This document shows positions 53,614 through 63,352 of a stretch of 64,000 nucleotides of DNA, in pieces (position 1 is the stretch's first letter; each line of letters starts with the position of its first letter). The position numbers and the translations under genes are program-made. Under the pieces are notes generated by a model, which did not search any database, was not told where the DNA came from, and saw nothing but the letters and a program-made list of their open reading frames with translations. Source of the stretch: Blastopirellula marina DSM 3645 (GTDB lineage Bacteria > Planctomycetota > Planctomycetia > Pirellulales > Pirellulaceae); NCBI RefSeq assembly GCF_000153105.1, contig NZ_CH672376.1, positions 454,711 through 518,710 on the forward strand. Reading direction: 5' to 3'.

Positions 53614-54552
53614 ATGCGGCAAATCGGCGCCATTGCATCGGATCAAGAAGCGGCACGCTTCGTCGACTACCTGTTGACGCAAGGGATCGAGGCGAAATCC
53701 GATCCGCGTAACGGCGAGTTCACCATCTGGATTCATGACGAATCGCATATCGACCAGGCGCGCAGCGAACTCCAGGCCTATCTCTCGAACCCTAACGACC
53801 AGCGCTACGCCGACGCTTCGAAAGAGGCGAACTCGATTCGAAAGGTGGAATACCTGAAGGACGAACAGCGCCGTAAGAATGTGCATGACATGCGCGGCAA
53901 GTTAGGGGGGGCCGGCATGATGGCCCGCATGGCGCCGGTCACGATGACCATCATGTGGATCTGTATCGGCGTGACGGCGGTCAGCTTTTTCGCCCCCAAT
54001 TTTTTTCCCGGCTTAAGGGGAAACTGGCTCATCGACTGGCTGACCTTCGCACCCTATTCGATGCTGCCGGCGGCGATGCTCAAGCACGATCCGTTTGTCG
54101 CGATCGAAGCAGGACAAGTTTGGCGATTAATCACGCCGATCTTTCCGCACGGCGGACTAATGCACATCGCGTTTAATATGTACATGTGGTACTCGTTTGG
54201 CGGAATTTTAGAACGCCGTCTGGGATCAGGCCGTTACCTGATGATGGTGCTGGGCCTGGCGATTTTTGGCAATGTCGCAGCGGCGTCGGCGTCGATTTTT
54301 ATTACCGGCAACGCCAGCGAGCTGTATGCGATCGGCATCTCTGGCGTCTTGTTTGGCCTGTTTGGTTTCGCCTGGGTGAAGTCGACTTTTGAGCCCCAGT
54401 TTGGCATTTATCTGCCGAGCCAGTCGGTGCTGATGATGATGCTGTGGTTCGGCCTTTGCTGGCTCGGCTTTGTCGGCAATATCGCCAACTGGGGTCATAC
54501 CTGCGGGCTGATCGCCGGCGTGATCGCCGGATTTATTCCGAGCCGTTCGTGA
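53614..54552 (+). CDS. Rhomboid-family intramembrane serine protease (GlpG-like)
   Basis: 312 residues. An N-terminal cytoplasmic domain (about 1-95; RFVDYLLTQGIEAKSDPRNG, EFTIWIHDE) like the rhomboid N-domain of GlpG, followed by six transmembrane helices (about 108-310). Catalytic S243 in AIGISGVLFGLFG and H295 in NWGHTCGLIAG form the dyad; H184 and N188 in GGLMHIAFNMYMW fit the oxyanion site. It cleaves membrane protein substrates within the bilayer. Its 3' end overlaps the next, convergent gene by 20 nt. Confidence 0.93.
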   Translation: MRQIGAIASDQEAARFVDYLLTQGIEAKSDPRNGEFTIWIHDESHIDQARSELQAYLSNPNDQRYADASKEANSIRKVEYLKDEQRRKNVHDMRGKLGGAGMMARMAPVTMTIMWICIGVTAVSFFAPNFFPGLRGNWLIDWLTFAPYSMLPAAMLKHDPFVAIEAGQVWRLITPIFPHGGLMHIAFNMYMWYSFGGILERRLGSGRYLMMVLGLAIFGNVAAASASIFITGNASELYAIGISGVLFGLFGFAWVKSTFEPQFGIYLPSQSVLMMMLWFGLCWLGFVGNIANWGHTCGLIAGVIAGFIPSRS

Positions 54553-55021
54553 CCATGATCGGCGTCGAGCGCGAAACGGCGTAGTCGATAAACTCGCGCA
54601 GGCCTGTTTGGATCGGCGCCGCGTCTAATCCCTTTTCGCGTCCCGTCGATTTAATCTGACCGCAATCCAGATCGATCGCGATGGTGCAGGTCTTACCTGC
54701 ATGGTGAAACTCCAACGCAATCGGCCAGTCCGGCTCGCACGACGAGTCGACGCCTGGAAATCGATAGCTGGCGTCTTCGACCAACGCTTTTTGCAGATCG
54801 TCGAGATCAGCGACGTGCGAAATGTCGCGTCGTTCCTCGCTTCCATCGATCTGACGGACCAGTTGCACCTGTTTGGCGCTGCGGATGAGGACGACATCAT
54901 CCGGGCCAAAATAGACGATCGCCTCCTTGGTGCGACTCCAGTGGTAGGCGAGATTTAGCCCGGCGATTGTCGCGGCGAGCAGGAGAATAGCGGCGACCAG
55001 CCATGTTCCGCGAGTTTTCAT
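54533..55021 (-). CDS. Small membrane-anchored protein of unknown function
   Basis: 162 residues from ATG 55021 (MKTRGTWLVAAILLLAATIAG); one N-terminal membrane helix or signal. The soluble part has YFGPDDVVLIRSAKQVQLVR, a Cys-containing centre (VDSSCEPDWP and GKTCTIAIDLDCGQ) and ends TPIMVTNGSE. I do not recognise it. It is convergent with the rhomboid gene, sharing 20 nt. Confidence 0.55.
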   Translation of the reverse strand: MKTRGTWLVAAILLLAATIAGLNLAYHWSRTKEAIVYFGPDDVVLIRSAKQVQLVRQIDGSEERRDISHVADLDDLQKALVEDASYRFPGVDSSCEPDWPIALEFHHAGKTCTIAIDLDCGQIKSTGREKGLDAAPIQTGLREFIDYAVSRSTPIMVTNGSE

Positions 55022-55134
55022 GCACGATAGCAGCGGGATAGAGGTAATTTTTCGTTCGACCGCGTCATAGTATACTTGGGTTTTCCGCAGCGGATGACCG
55101 CTTGCAGGTCGACTATTCTCCGGGAGTGGGATCG

Positions 55135-55362
55135 ATGCCTGACGATTTTGATCCATATCGCGAAGCGTTGATTGTAGAAGAACGAACCATTTGGCCGGCC
55201 GAATGCGACACTGCGGCGGCCGATCGCCCGCGAATTGAGCGTTTGCTGCATGATGACGCGGCGAGTTGCAGTCAGTTGGAATATGTCCGGATCCATACCG
55301 GTTTTTGCCGCATGATTAGCGTGACGGCGGAAGATCTCGATCGAGTGGGCGCGCGCGCCTAA
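55135..55362 (+). CDS. Small hypothetical protein
   Basis: 75 residues from ATG 55135, with GGGAGTGGG upstream. Acidic and soluble, opening MPDDFDPYREALIVEERTIW, with two Cys (ECDTAAA and GFCRM). It lies 33 nt before aroB on the same strand and may be cotranscribed. The family is not known to me; coding potential rests on the start context and the aroB spacing. Confidence 0.5.
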   Translation: MPDDFDPYREALIVEERTIWPAECDTAAADRPRIERLLHDDAASCSQLEYVRIHTGFCRMISVTAEDLDRVGARA

Positions 55363-55395
55363 CCGAATCGGATCGACTTTGATTTCCTTTTACTT

Positions 55396-56505
55396 ATGAA
55401 GCGAGCAGCGTTGACGGCGGAACATGAAATCGTTCGCGTGCAATTGAGCGAACGCAGCTACGATATTGCAATAGGCGCTGGGATTATCGACACGGCGCCC
55501 CCGTTTTTCTCCGCGCGTGCCAAGATTTCGCACGCGGTCTTGGTCACCGACGATCAGGTGCGACCTCTCTACGCCGATCGAATCGCCGCCGCTTGCGCTG
55601 CGAGCGGGATGCGGACGACGCTGTTGTCCGTACCGGCCGGCGAAACCAGCAAATCGATCGCGATGGCCGATCAGCTTTGGAACCAATGTCTGGCCGAAGG
55701 CGCCGACCGCAAGACGGTGGTCATCGCCGTGGGAGGCGGAGTGATCGGCGACCTGGCCGGCTTTATCGCCGCGACGTTCGCCCGCGGACTCTCGTTTTTT
55801 CAAGTTCCGACAACGCTGTTAGCGCAAGTCGACAGCAGCGTTGGAGGCAAAGTCGGCGTCAATCTTCCGACGGCCAAAAACATGGTCGGCGCGTTCTGGC
55901 AGCCGCAAGGAGTCTTGATCGATGTCGACGTCTTGGCGACGCTTCCGGAGCGGGAATACCGCGCCGGAATGGCAGAAGTGGTCAAGTATGGGGTAATTTT
56001 GGACCCCGACTTCTTCGCTTACTTAGAAGCGAATGTCGCGTCGATCCAGCTACGCGATCGGAAAGTTCTGACGCAGGTGATCGCTCGGTGCTGCCAGCTG
56101 AAAGCGGATGTCGTGCAAGCAGACGAACGGGAGACCACCGGATTGCGGGCGGTACTGAACTATGGCCATACGTTTTGTCATGCTTTTGAGGCGACCTGCG
56201 GCTATGGCCAGTTGCTGCACGGCGAAGCGGTTTCGATCGGCATGTTGTGCGCTTCGCGACTGGCGGAATCGCTCGGTCGGATATCGCCTGACGTCACGCA
56301 ACGTCAGCGGAAGCTCTTGTCAGCGCTTGGTTTGCCGACAGTTCCTCCCCAGGTTGATATCGACCTGGTCATGACGGCGATGCAGCGAGATAAGAAAGTG
56401 GAACATGGCAAGTTGCAATTCGTGTTGCCCACGAAGCTAGGTATGGTTGAACTAGTCGGCGATGTCCCCGTTAAGCTGGCGAAACAGGCGATCAACGATG
56501 GGTGA
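55396..56505 (+). CDS. aroB: 3-dehydroquinate synthase
   Basis: 369 residues, the usual length. NAD-binding GGGVIGDLAGFIAATFARG, the substrate/metal loop TTLLAQVDSSVGGKVGVN (with KNMVGAFWQP), zinc ligands EVVKYGVILD (E), LNYGHTFCHAFE (H) and LLHGEAVSIGM (H). It makes 3-dehydroquinate from DAHP in the shikimate pathway. The small gene at 55135 precedes it by 33 nt. No other aromatic pathway gene is in the window. Confidence 0.95.
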   Translation: MKRAALTAEHEIVRVQLSERSYDIAIGAGIIDTAPPFFSARAKISHAVLVTDDQVRPLYADRIAAACAASGMRTTLLSVPAGETSKSIAMADQLWNQCLAEGADRKTVVIAVGGGVIGDLAGFIAATFARGLSFFQVPTTLLAQVDSSVGGKVGVNLPTAKNMVGAFWQPQGVLIDVDVLATLPEREYRAGMAEVVKYGVILDPDFFAYLEANVASIQLRDRKVLTQVIARCCQLKADVVQADERETTGLRAVLNYGHTFCHAFEATCGYGQLLHGEAVSIGMLCASRLAESLGRISPDVTQRQRKLLSALGLPTVPPQVDIDLVMTAMQRDKKVEHGKLQFVLPTKLGMVELVGDVPVKLAKQAINDG

Positions 56506-56729
56506 TAGGGCGTTGACCTATTGCGCCTCTCCGCAGAGGGAATGTGGGAATGCGCCAATTATCATTTCGTGCATATCAAGAATTTCTGCGAACCCTATAG
56601 TGAGGGGCGAAGACGTTCGTTGGTTCGATCGCATAGTCCGGGTGTGATTTAGAACCGCGTTGGTCATGTTTCGTTCAAGAGCACATTCGCCCAATCCGGC
56701 GAATCGCAATTCACTCGATGGGGCAGATA

Positions 56730-57395
56730 ATGAACCAACAAAAAGTCGTATATGTACTGGATGATGATGGCGATGCGCGAATTTCGCTAGCATCGGTCGT
56801 TCAGTCACTTGGCTATCCGGCGGTCGAATTTGAATCGGCGGAGAGCTTTCTCGAACAGTTTGATCCTGGTCTCCGCGGCTGCGTCGTTGCGGATGTGCGA
56901 ATGGGGGGGATCTCCGGCGTCGATCTTGTGCATCGTCTGCAAGACAAAGACTTGAATTTGCCGGTCGTCGTGGTCACTGGATACGCCGATGTCCGCTTGG
57001 CGGTTCGCGCCATGCAGGCAGGCGCGACTACGTTCCTCGAAAAAGTGGGACGTCCCGGCGAGATCGCTGAAGCGATCCAGCAGGCGATGGAGCAAGAGGA
57101 AACTCGCTTTCATCTGATTTCGGAGCGAGACGGCTATCGCTCGCGGATTGAATCGCTCTCGACAGACGAACGCGACGTTTTGCTGCGCGTCTTGGAAGGG
57201 AAGCCGAACAAGGTGATCAAGAAGGAATTGGACATCGGTTTGCGAACGGCGGAACTTCGTCGAGCGAATGTGATGCGCAAGATGGGCGCACGCAGTCTGG
57301 CCGAATTGGTTCGCATGACCCTAGTCGCCGGAGTTTCCCCGTCCGAAGAGATGCAGGCTTCGTCCTCGTCCAACTCGGATTCGATCGTTTCGTAG
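56730..57395 (+). CDS. FixJ/NarL-type response regulator
   Basis: 221 residues from ATG 56730 (an in-frame ATG 56718 is possible). REC domain (about 5-120): acidic pocket DDD at 11-13, phospho-acceptor D55 in VVADVRMGG, T83 in VVTGYADV, K105 in FLEKVGRPGE. Then a LuxR-type HTH (about 145-200: LSTDERDVLLRVLEGKPNKV, NVMRKMGARSLAELVRM). A Ser-rich tail ends it. The REC-LuxR layout is that of FixJ/TtrR regulators. No cognate kinase is adjacent; the hybrid kinase at 29.4 kb is far away. Confidence 0.88.
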   Translation: MNQQKVVYVLDDDGDARISLASVVQSLGYPAVEFESAESFLEQFDPGLRGCVVADVRMGGISGVDLVHRLQDKDLNLPVVVVTGYADVRLAVRAMQAGATTFLEKVGRPGEIAEAIQQAMEQEETRFHLISERDGYRSRIESLSTDERDVLLRVLEGKPNKVIKKELDIGLRTAELRRANVMRKMGARSLAELVRMTLVAGVSPSEEMQASSSSNSDSIVS

Positions 57396-57515
57396 CGGTT
57401 GGCGCGGTCGCAACGCTTATTTTGGGCGTTCGAATTCCTTGGAGTGAGCTAGTCTTTTAGGTAACCCGAAACCAAGGGCTTACCTTTCCTGCTCCCTCAT
57501 CTCTGCCCGTGTGTT

Positions 57516-59144
57516 ATGACCTCTCAACCTGCCGCCGAAACTGGCTATATCCAGCAGTTCGTAGAGCGCGCTCGTTCGCTCTATTCCTTGCCCGCCGTGG
57601 CGATGGAAGTGCTGGAATTAACAGGCCGTCCTTCGATCGATGCGTTGCAAGTGAAAGCTTGCATCGAGCGCGATCCCGCACTGACGATCAAGATCTTGCG
57701 CGCGGTGAATAGTCCGCTGTTTGGTCTTTCGCGGCAAGTATCGGATCTGCATCAAGCGCTGGCGCTGTTGGGGATGAAGCCGTTGAAGCTCTTGGTGCTC
57801 GGCTTTAGTCTGCCGCGAGAGTTGCTGGACGGCGTCGAGGCGGATTCGCTGAGCCAATACTGGAGCATCGCGCTGACCAAAGCGGTCGCCGCCCGCGAAA
57901 TTGCGGAGTTTCTCGGATATCGCAACGGAGATGAAGCGTTTATCGCCGGCTTGCTGGCCGATATCGGCATGCTGGTCTTGTTGCAGGACTTGGGAACGCC
58001 GTACGCGCATTTTGTCCGCAAAACCGACGAGGAAAAAGCGTCTCTCTTGCAGATGGAAGTCGGCACGCTTGGTTTTGACCATATCGTACTGAGCAGTCGC
58101 CTGCTTACGTATTGGAAATTGCCGGCTGGGATCATTGACGCGGTGTCGGCTATCAAGCCGTCGCCGTTCGCCGCGCCGTTGGAACTGGAGCCGCTCTCGG
58201 AAACGGCGCGTGCGCTGGTCTTAGCCGACCGTTTGTCCGACATTCTGGCCGGAAAGCGTCTCGATGCATTGCCCTCCTGGGTAACGGCGGTCGCAAAATA
58301 TGGACCGTCCGATCTTACGGATTTTGAACAACTTGCGACGCGCGTCGAGGAGAAGGTCAAGCAATTGGCCAACGTCATGCGCGTCCGCATCGACGATAAG
58401 TCGTCTTACGCAGAGATCATGCTAACCGCCTACGCGCGTCTGTCGGAAGTGAGCATGGACGCGGCGCTGGATGTCGCGCGCCATGATCCGGAAGAATTGG
58501 AACTGCACAAGGCCTGGCGCGAAGCGAAAGAACTGACGTCCGCCGTGGCCAGTTTTCATGATCGTTCGCCAAACGCGGCTCGGATCGCAGCTCCCAGAAT
58601 TTCCCCACAATCCCCCGCGGTGGCGACGATCGAAACGGCGAAAGCATCCGCCAAGAGCATCGCGCTGGACAAATCATCCGTGGCGCGGCTGGACGTCGAA
58701 GTGCAGAGTTGCCGACAACAACGGATGCCGATTTCGGTATTGCAGTTGACCCTCGATCGGTACGATGACTTGCTGTTACACGCAGGACCCGACGAACTCG
58801 TCCATACCTGGCAATTACTCGAGAAAGCGGTTGGCGCGATCATTGGAGATGCGGGCAGCTGCTTTGCCTCGGCCGACGCCGTTCTAATGGTCGTCTTGCC
58901 GTCGCAGGACCGGATGCAGGCGGTGGAAACGGCGAAACGCCTGGTGACGGGAATCCGTAGTTGGGCGCAGGCACGCGCCGAGATGGGAGGCGCGGCCCCG
59001 CTGACGATCAGCGTCGGAGCCGCTGCGATTGCGCTGGCGCCGAAGAATTTTCGGTCTAGCGAACTAGCGGACGCCGCGACGCGCTGTATGGAAGTCGCGC
59101 GGCGATGCGGCGGCGATGGCGTGAAAAGTATCGAGATTTTGTGA
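57516..59144 (+). CDS. HDOD-domain protein with degenerate GGDEF-like C-terminus
   Basis: 542 residues. HDOD domain (about 15-215): LPAVAMEVLELTGRPSIDAL, then RDPALTIKILRAVNSPLFGL, and AFIAGLLADIGMLVLLQDLG. The C-terminal part (about 380-542) has the fold pattern of a GGDEF domain (RLDVEVQSCRQQRMPISVLQ, LTISVGAAAIAL) but the GGDEF signature is replaced (SCFASADAVLMVVL), so it cannot be an active diguanylate cyclase. HDOD proteins are used in signalling and bacterial motility control. It lies 120 nt after the FixJ-like gene on the same strand. Confidence 0.85.
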   Translation: MTSQPAAETGYIQQFVERARSLYSLPAVAMEVLELTGRPSIDALQVKACIERDPALTIKILRAVNSPLFGLSRQVSDLHQALALLGMKPLKLLVLGFSLPRELLDGVEADSLSQYWSIALTKAVAAREIAEFLGYRNGDEAFIAGLLADIGMLVLLQDLGTPYAHFVRKTDEEKASLLQMEVGTLGFDHIVLSSRLLTYWKLPAGIIDAVSAIKPSPFAAPLELEPLSETARALVLADRLSDILAGKRLDALPSWVTAVAKYGPSDLTDFEQLATRVEEKVKQLANVMRVRIDDKSSYAEIMLTAYARLSEVSMDAALDVARHDPEELELHKAWREAKELTSAVASFHDRSPNAARIAAPRISPQSPAVATIETAKASAKSIALDKSSVARLDVEVQSCRQQRMPISVLQLTLDRYDDLLLHAGPDELVHTWQLLEKAVGAIIGDAGSCFASADAVLMVVLPSQDRMQAVETAKRLVTGIRSWAQARAEMGGAAPLTISVGAAAIALAPKNFRSSELADAATRCMEVARRCGGDGVKSIEIL

Positions 59145-59264
59145 GGGATGGTCGCCCGTTGGGGGCGTTGAGCTTCTCCGCGCTTCATGCAATCCACTTG
59201 CATTTTCACGCTGAACGTCTATCGTGGACCAATTCGTTTCGTTCCGCCGCTTCCCCGTAGGGCC

Positions 59265-60209
59265 ATGGACCAATTTGTCGTACTGACCGTCTATTGCGGG
59301 TTGATTGTCGCCGCTTCGATGCTGGGCGGCGCACTGCCCTCGGTAATGCGACTGACGCATACGCGCATGCAGTTGATGATGAGCGGCGTGGGCGGTTTGA
59401 TGCTGGGCGTCGGCGTGCTCCATCTGTTGCCGCATGGCGTCGCCGAAAGCGGATCGATCGACGTCGCCGTGGGGGGAATGTTCGTCGGCATCTTGTCGAT
59501 GTTTTTCCTGATGCGGGTGTTCCATTCGCACCAGCATGCGCCGGTCGAGAAGGAATATCCTGAAGTCGCCGCCGCTGAACATCCGCAGGATCATGATCCC
59601 CACGCTGGACATGCGCATTGCGATCATGATCACGGCGACGAGGGGCCAAAATCGGTCTGGAGATGGCTAGGGATCTTTCTCGGGCTCTCGTTGCATACGC
59701 TGATTGACGGAATCGCGTTGGCGGCCGCGGTCGCCGCCGCGGCGCATGCCGAAAGCGGTTTGGCGAAACTCGCCCTCGGCGTCTTTTTGGGGATTGTGCT
59801 GCACAAGCCGCTCGATGCGCTGTCGATCACCTTTGTCATGCGGGCCGGGGGATGGTCGGCGACATCGATGAATCTGATCAACTTCGGCTACTCGCTGATG
59901 TGCCCGATCGGCGTGGTCCTCTTTTATTTTGCGATCGGCAGTCTGGATGACGCTTGGCGACACAACGTGGTGGGCGGCGCGCTAGGCTTTGCGGCGGGCG
60001 TCTTCATCTGCATCGCGCTTGCCGACATCCTGCCGGAAATCCAGTTCCACTCTCACGACAAATGGAAACTGTCGAGCGTGTTGTTGCTGGGTGCGCTGCT
60101 AGCAGTTGCAATCGGCTGGCTCGAGCCTCCTCATGCCCACCATCACGCGCCAGCACCGGCGACGGCGCCATTGCCTTTGCCAGCAATGTCGCCCGATCGC
60201 GAGCTCTAA
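59265..60209 (+). CDS. ZIP-family metal transporter
   Basis: 314 residues from ATG 59265. About eight transmembrane helices, a His/Asp-rich cytoplasmic loop (about 90-130: HPQDHDPHAGHAHCDHDHGD) and a His-rich C-terminus (PPHAHHHAPAP). The metal-binding helices are seen in LGLSLHTLIDGIALAAAV (H..D) and LGIVLHKPLDALSITFVM (HKP in place of the common HE.P). It moves Zn or a similar divalent metal into the cytoplasm. It is likely monocistronic. Confidence 0.88.
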   Translation: MDQFVVLTVYCGLIVAASMLGGALPSVMRLTHTRMQLMMSGVGGLMLGVGVLHLLPHGVAESGSIDVAVGGMFVGILSMFFLMRVFHSHQHAPVEKEYPEVAAAEHPQDHDPHAGHAHCDHDHGDEGPKSVWRWLGIFLGLSLHTLIDGIALAAAVAAAAHAESGLAKLALGVFLGIVLHKPLDALSITFVMRAGGWSATSMNLINFGYSLMCPIGVVLFYFAIGSLDDAWRHNVVGGALGFAAGVFICIALADILPEIQFHSHDKWKLSSVLLLGALLAVAIGWLEPPHAHHHAPAPATAPLPLPAMSPDREL

Positions 60210-60354
60210 TCGCACGACCTTAACGATTATTGGGATGGCGCCGATTGTCAGGGTGGGCGTGAAGTTGTCGTGGCGACTGTGACGAATTAATCGCCTATAG
60301 CGATTATTCCTCCAGTCCCTTCGTGCGCGGCGAGCGGGACGCTCAGGCGACCCT

Positions 60355-63276
60355 ATGAACCCCAAGTCCTTAGTTACGATCGGGAAGCTTGCGACGTGCG
60401 CCGCGCTGTCGACCCTCTTCTGTTGGGCGTCGAGCGGCTGCAACCGATATGGCTATGTCGCCAACGCCGACGCCGAAGCGCAATCACTGGTGGCGCAAAA
60501 GTCGAACAATCCGCGCTGGGCGATCGACAATTTCAACATCGATGTCAATCCGCGCAGCCGCTACTACGATACGTATGATCCGGTCAAACCGCCGATGCCG
60601 CCGGATGACCCTTATTCGCATCGTTATATGCACATGGTCGACAACAAAAAGGGATGGAGTCATTGGGGACGCAACGGCATCCGCCCGATCTTAGAAAACC
60701 CCCGGTGGTTGGAAGAGCTTTACCAGCATTCGGAAGTCACCGAGCAAGGCGAGATCATGCTCGACCTGGACGACTCGGTCCGTCTCGCGATCTTGCAATC
60801 GCCTGACTACCAACAGCAGTTGGAGACGATTTATCTCTCCTCGCTCGACGTCAGCACCGAACGCTTTCGGTTTGACGTGCAGTTCTTTGGCGGCAACTTC
60901 ACGCAATTCGAGCATTTGGGCCAAGAGCGCGCCGGCGGCGAAAGCAGCAAGCTGCGTCTCGACAATGGGCTGGAGATGAATCGCCGGTTCGCGACCGCAG
61001 GCGAGTTTTTGGTCGGCATCGCCAATTCGACCGTTTGGGAGTTCGCCGGACCCAACCGAGGCGTAACCACGTCGATTTTGAACTTTGGTTTGGTACAGCC
61101 GATCCTGCGTGCCGGCGGTCGAGTGATCGCCCTCGAACAGCTAACGATCGCCGAGCGGACTTTGCTGGCCAACCTGCGCGCGTACGCCCAATATCGGCAA
61201 GGGTTTTACACGCAAGTCGCGTTCGGCGAGCTCGGCGTTGCGGGTCCCCAGCGCCGCGGCGGTTTCTTTGGCGGCACCGGTTTGACCGGGTTTACTGGAC
61301 AAGGAAGCGGCGGTTTCGGCGGCGTGGGTGATGCGACCGGCTTTGGGCGCGGATTCAACGCCAACGGCGCCGGGGGAGCAGGAGCTAGCGGATCTGGTTT
61401 CGCAGGCGGCGGCGCCGGCACGGTCGGCGGGTTCCTGGGTTTGCTGCAACAGTTGCAGCAGATTCGTAACACGCAAGACAGTCTTTCGGCCCAAGAGCGA
61501 ACGCTCGATCTCTTAGAAGCGAATCTCGACGCCGGTCTGATCGATATCGCGCAGGTCGATCAATTTCGGCAAAATATTGAGACGGAACGGGCCAACTTGC
61601 TGCAGGCGCACAACAACCTCGAGACGGCGCTCGATACGTTCAAGCGTTCGACGTTGGGCCTGCCGCCGAACTTGCCGATCGCGCTGAATGACGAGTTGAT
61701 TCAAAAGTTCAAACTGACCGATCCCGCGACGACGCAAACGCAAGTTGCGATCGAAGAATACATCTCCCAGTTTGGCGACCTCCCGCATATCCCGACGCTC
61801 GAAGATCTGCAGATGTCGATCCAGGATGTGGATTCGTTACAGCATCAAGTCGACACTCGCGTCAGTGAGATTCCCCAGGACCTGCAAAAGCTGGAGAGCG
61901 TCACCCCGACGCGCACCTTGGAAATGACGGAGTCGGAGCGTGGATTGTTCGAGCGCGACAAGGATCGCTTGATCGAGGAAGTCGACGACTTGGAGTCTCG
62001 CAACGATGCGAATCGTGAGAACGTAGAGAAGCTCGCCGGTCAGATCGGCCAGGTCGAGCCGAACATTGTCGCGGATCAGCTGGTCGCTCGCCTAGTCGAA
62101 ATGAAGAACCTGGTCAGCGAGTTGGGATTGATCGAAGCTCGCGCTCGGATCGAGCAGATCAACGTGCAACGCGTCTATTTGACGCCGGAACAGGCGCTCG
62201 AAATTGCTCGCGCCAATCGCTTGGACTGGATGAACAATCGCGCGTCGTTGGTCGATACTTGGCGCTTGATCGAGTACAACGCCAACGCGCTGAAGTCGAA
62301 TTTGACGATCGCGTTTAGCGGCGACCTGCAGACCTTGGGCGAGAACCCGGCTCAGTTCCGTAGTCAAACAGGCTCGCTGCGCGCGTCGGTTCAGTTTGAT
62401 CCGCCGCTGACACGGTTGGTCGAACGCAACAGCTTTCGTCAGCAACTGATCGAGTATCAGCAAGATCGCCGCGACTTGATTCAGTTTGATGACTCGGTCT
62501 TCGCCGATCTGCGAGCGTCGCTGCGAACGTTGGAGCAACTTCGTTTGAATTTAGAGATTCAGCGGCGAGCGGTCGTGATCGCGATTCGCCGCGTTGATCA
62601 AACGCGCGAAGCGCTGAGCGCACCGGTTGCGCCCGCCGAACCAGGCCAACCCGCGTTGTCGTTGGGGCCCACGGCCGCGCAGAATTTGCTGTTCGCGTTG
62701 TCTGACTTGCGAAATACGCAAAACAACCTGATGAGCGTTTGGCTCAACTACGAAGCGAACCGGATGCGTCTTTATCGCCAGTTGGGGATTATGCAGATTG
62801 ACCAAGAGGGGATCTGGATCGATACGCCGTTGGATTTGCGGCCTCCCGAAACTTCGGAAGAGATTGAATTGCCTCCGGCCGTGCCGATGGAATGGTTGCA
62901 GGAAGGGTTCTTTGAGCTTCCCGAAGAAGCGGAAGTGGAGGAAACCGAGTCAACCGATCTGGCTCAGCCTGCATCGCCGGAGCCGCCGCTGTGGCGCGTC
63001 GATCGCTGGTTGGCGCGGTTGTTGCCTCAGGGGAAAGAGAACGTTTCGGCCCCACCGAAACCTTCGGCTTATTCCGACCAAGTGGCGATCGTCGACCAGC
63101 CGAAAAGCCCTGCCGACGAAGCGCTGGTCGCACCGCTGCCAGAGTCTTACGAAATCGAGGTAAGTCGCGAGCGGCGGTACACCAACAGCGAGATTCAGCA
63201 GATGTTGCAGCAGATGCGTGCCCGAAAAGAGGGGGAGCAGCCGGCGGCGCCTCTTTTCCCGCTTGAAAACGGATGA
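60355..63276 (+). CDS. Giant TolC-like outer-membrane efflux lipoprotein (copy 2)
   Basis: 973 residues, paralogous to the gene at 5075 along its length. Lipobox ending ASSGC. The N-terminal region shares SNNPRW and the SRYYDTYDP-like block with copy 1; the first efflux repeat starts near 140 (DDSVRLAILQSPDYQQQLET) and the second near 615 (TPEQALEIARANRLDWMNNR). A Gly-rich loop (about 302-362: GGFFGGTGLTGFTGQGSG and more) interrupts the first repeat; it is longer than in copy 1. The C-terminal 110 residues are Pro/Glu-rich. The fusion protein gene starts 76 nt after it. Confidence 0.88.
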   Translation: MNPKSLVTIGKLATCAALSTLFCWASSGCNRYGYVANADAEAQSLVAQKSNNPRWAIDNFNIDVNPRSRYYDTYDPVKPPMPPDDPYSHRYMHMVDNKKGWSHWGRNGIRPILENPRWLEELYQHSEVTEQGEIMLDLDDSVRLAILQSPDYQQQLETIYLSSLDVSTERFRFDVQFFGGNFTQFEHLGQERAGGESSKLRLDNGLEMNRRFATAGEFLVGIANSTVWEFAGPNRGVTTSILNFGLVQPILRAGGRVIALEQLTIAERTLLANLRAYAQYRQGFYTQVAFGELGVAGPQRRGGFFGGTGLTGFTGQGSGGFGGVGDATGFGRGFNANGAGGAGASGSGFAGGGAGTVGGFLGLLQQLQQIRNTQDSLSAQERTLDLLEANLDAGLIDIAQVDQFRQNIETERANLLQAHNNLETALDTFKRSTLGLPPNLPIALNDELIQKFKLTDPATTQTQVAIEEYISQFGDLPHIPTLEDLQMSIQDVDSLQHQVDTRVSEIPQDLQKLESVTPTRTLEMTESERGLFERDKDRLIEEVDDLESRNDANRENVEKLAGQIGQVEPNIVADQLVARLVEMKNLVSELGLIEARARIEQINVQRVYLTPEQALEIARANRLDWMNNRASLVDTWRLIEYNANALKSNLTIAFSGDLQTLGENPAQFRSQTGSLRASVQFDPPLTRLVERNSFRQQLIEYQQDRRDLIQFDDSVFADLRASLRTLEQLRLNLEIQRRAVVIAIRRVDQTREALSAPVAPAEPGQPALSLGPTAAQNLLFALSDLRNTQNNLMSVWLNYEANRMRLYRQLGIMQIDQEGIWIDTPLDLRPPETSEEIELPPAVPMEWLQEGFFELPEEAEVEETESTDLAQPASPEPPLWRVDRWLARLLPQGKENVSAPPKPSAYSDQVAIVDQPKSPADEALVAPLPESYEIEVSRERRYTNSEIQQMLQQMRARKEGEQPAAPLFPLENG

Positions 63277-63352
63277 ATTTCGAGCGGAACCTGCGATAAT
63301 AGAAGGGGTTAAGTCCAGGTGACGACTTGCCTGCCTTTCAAGGACCAGCGAT

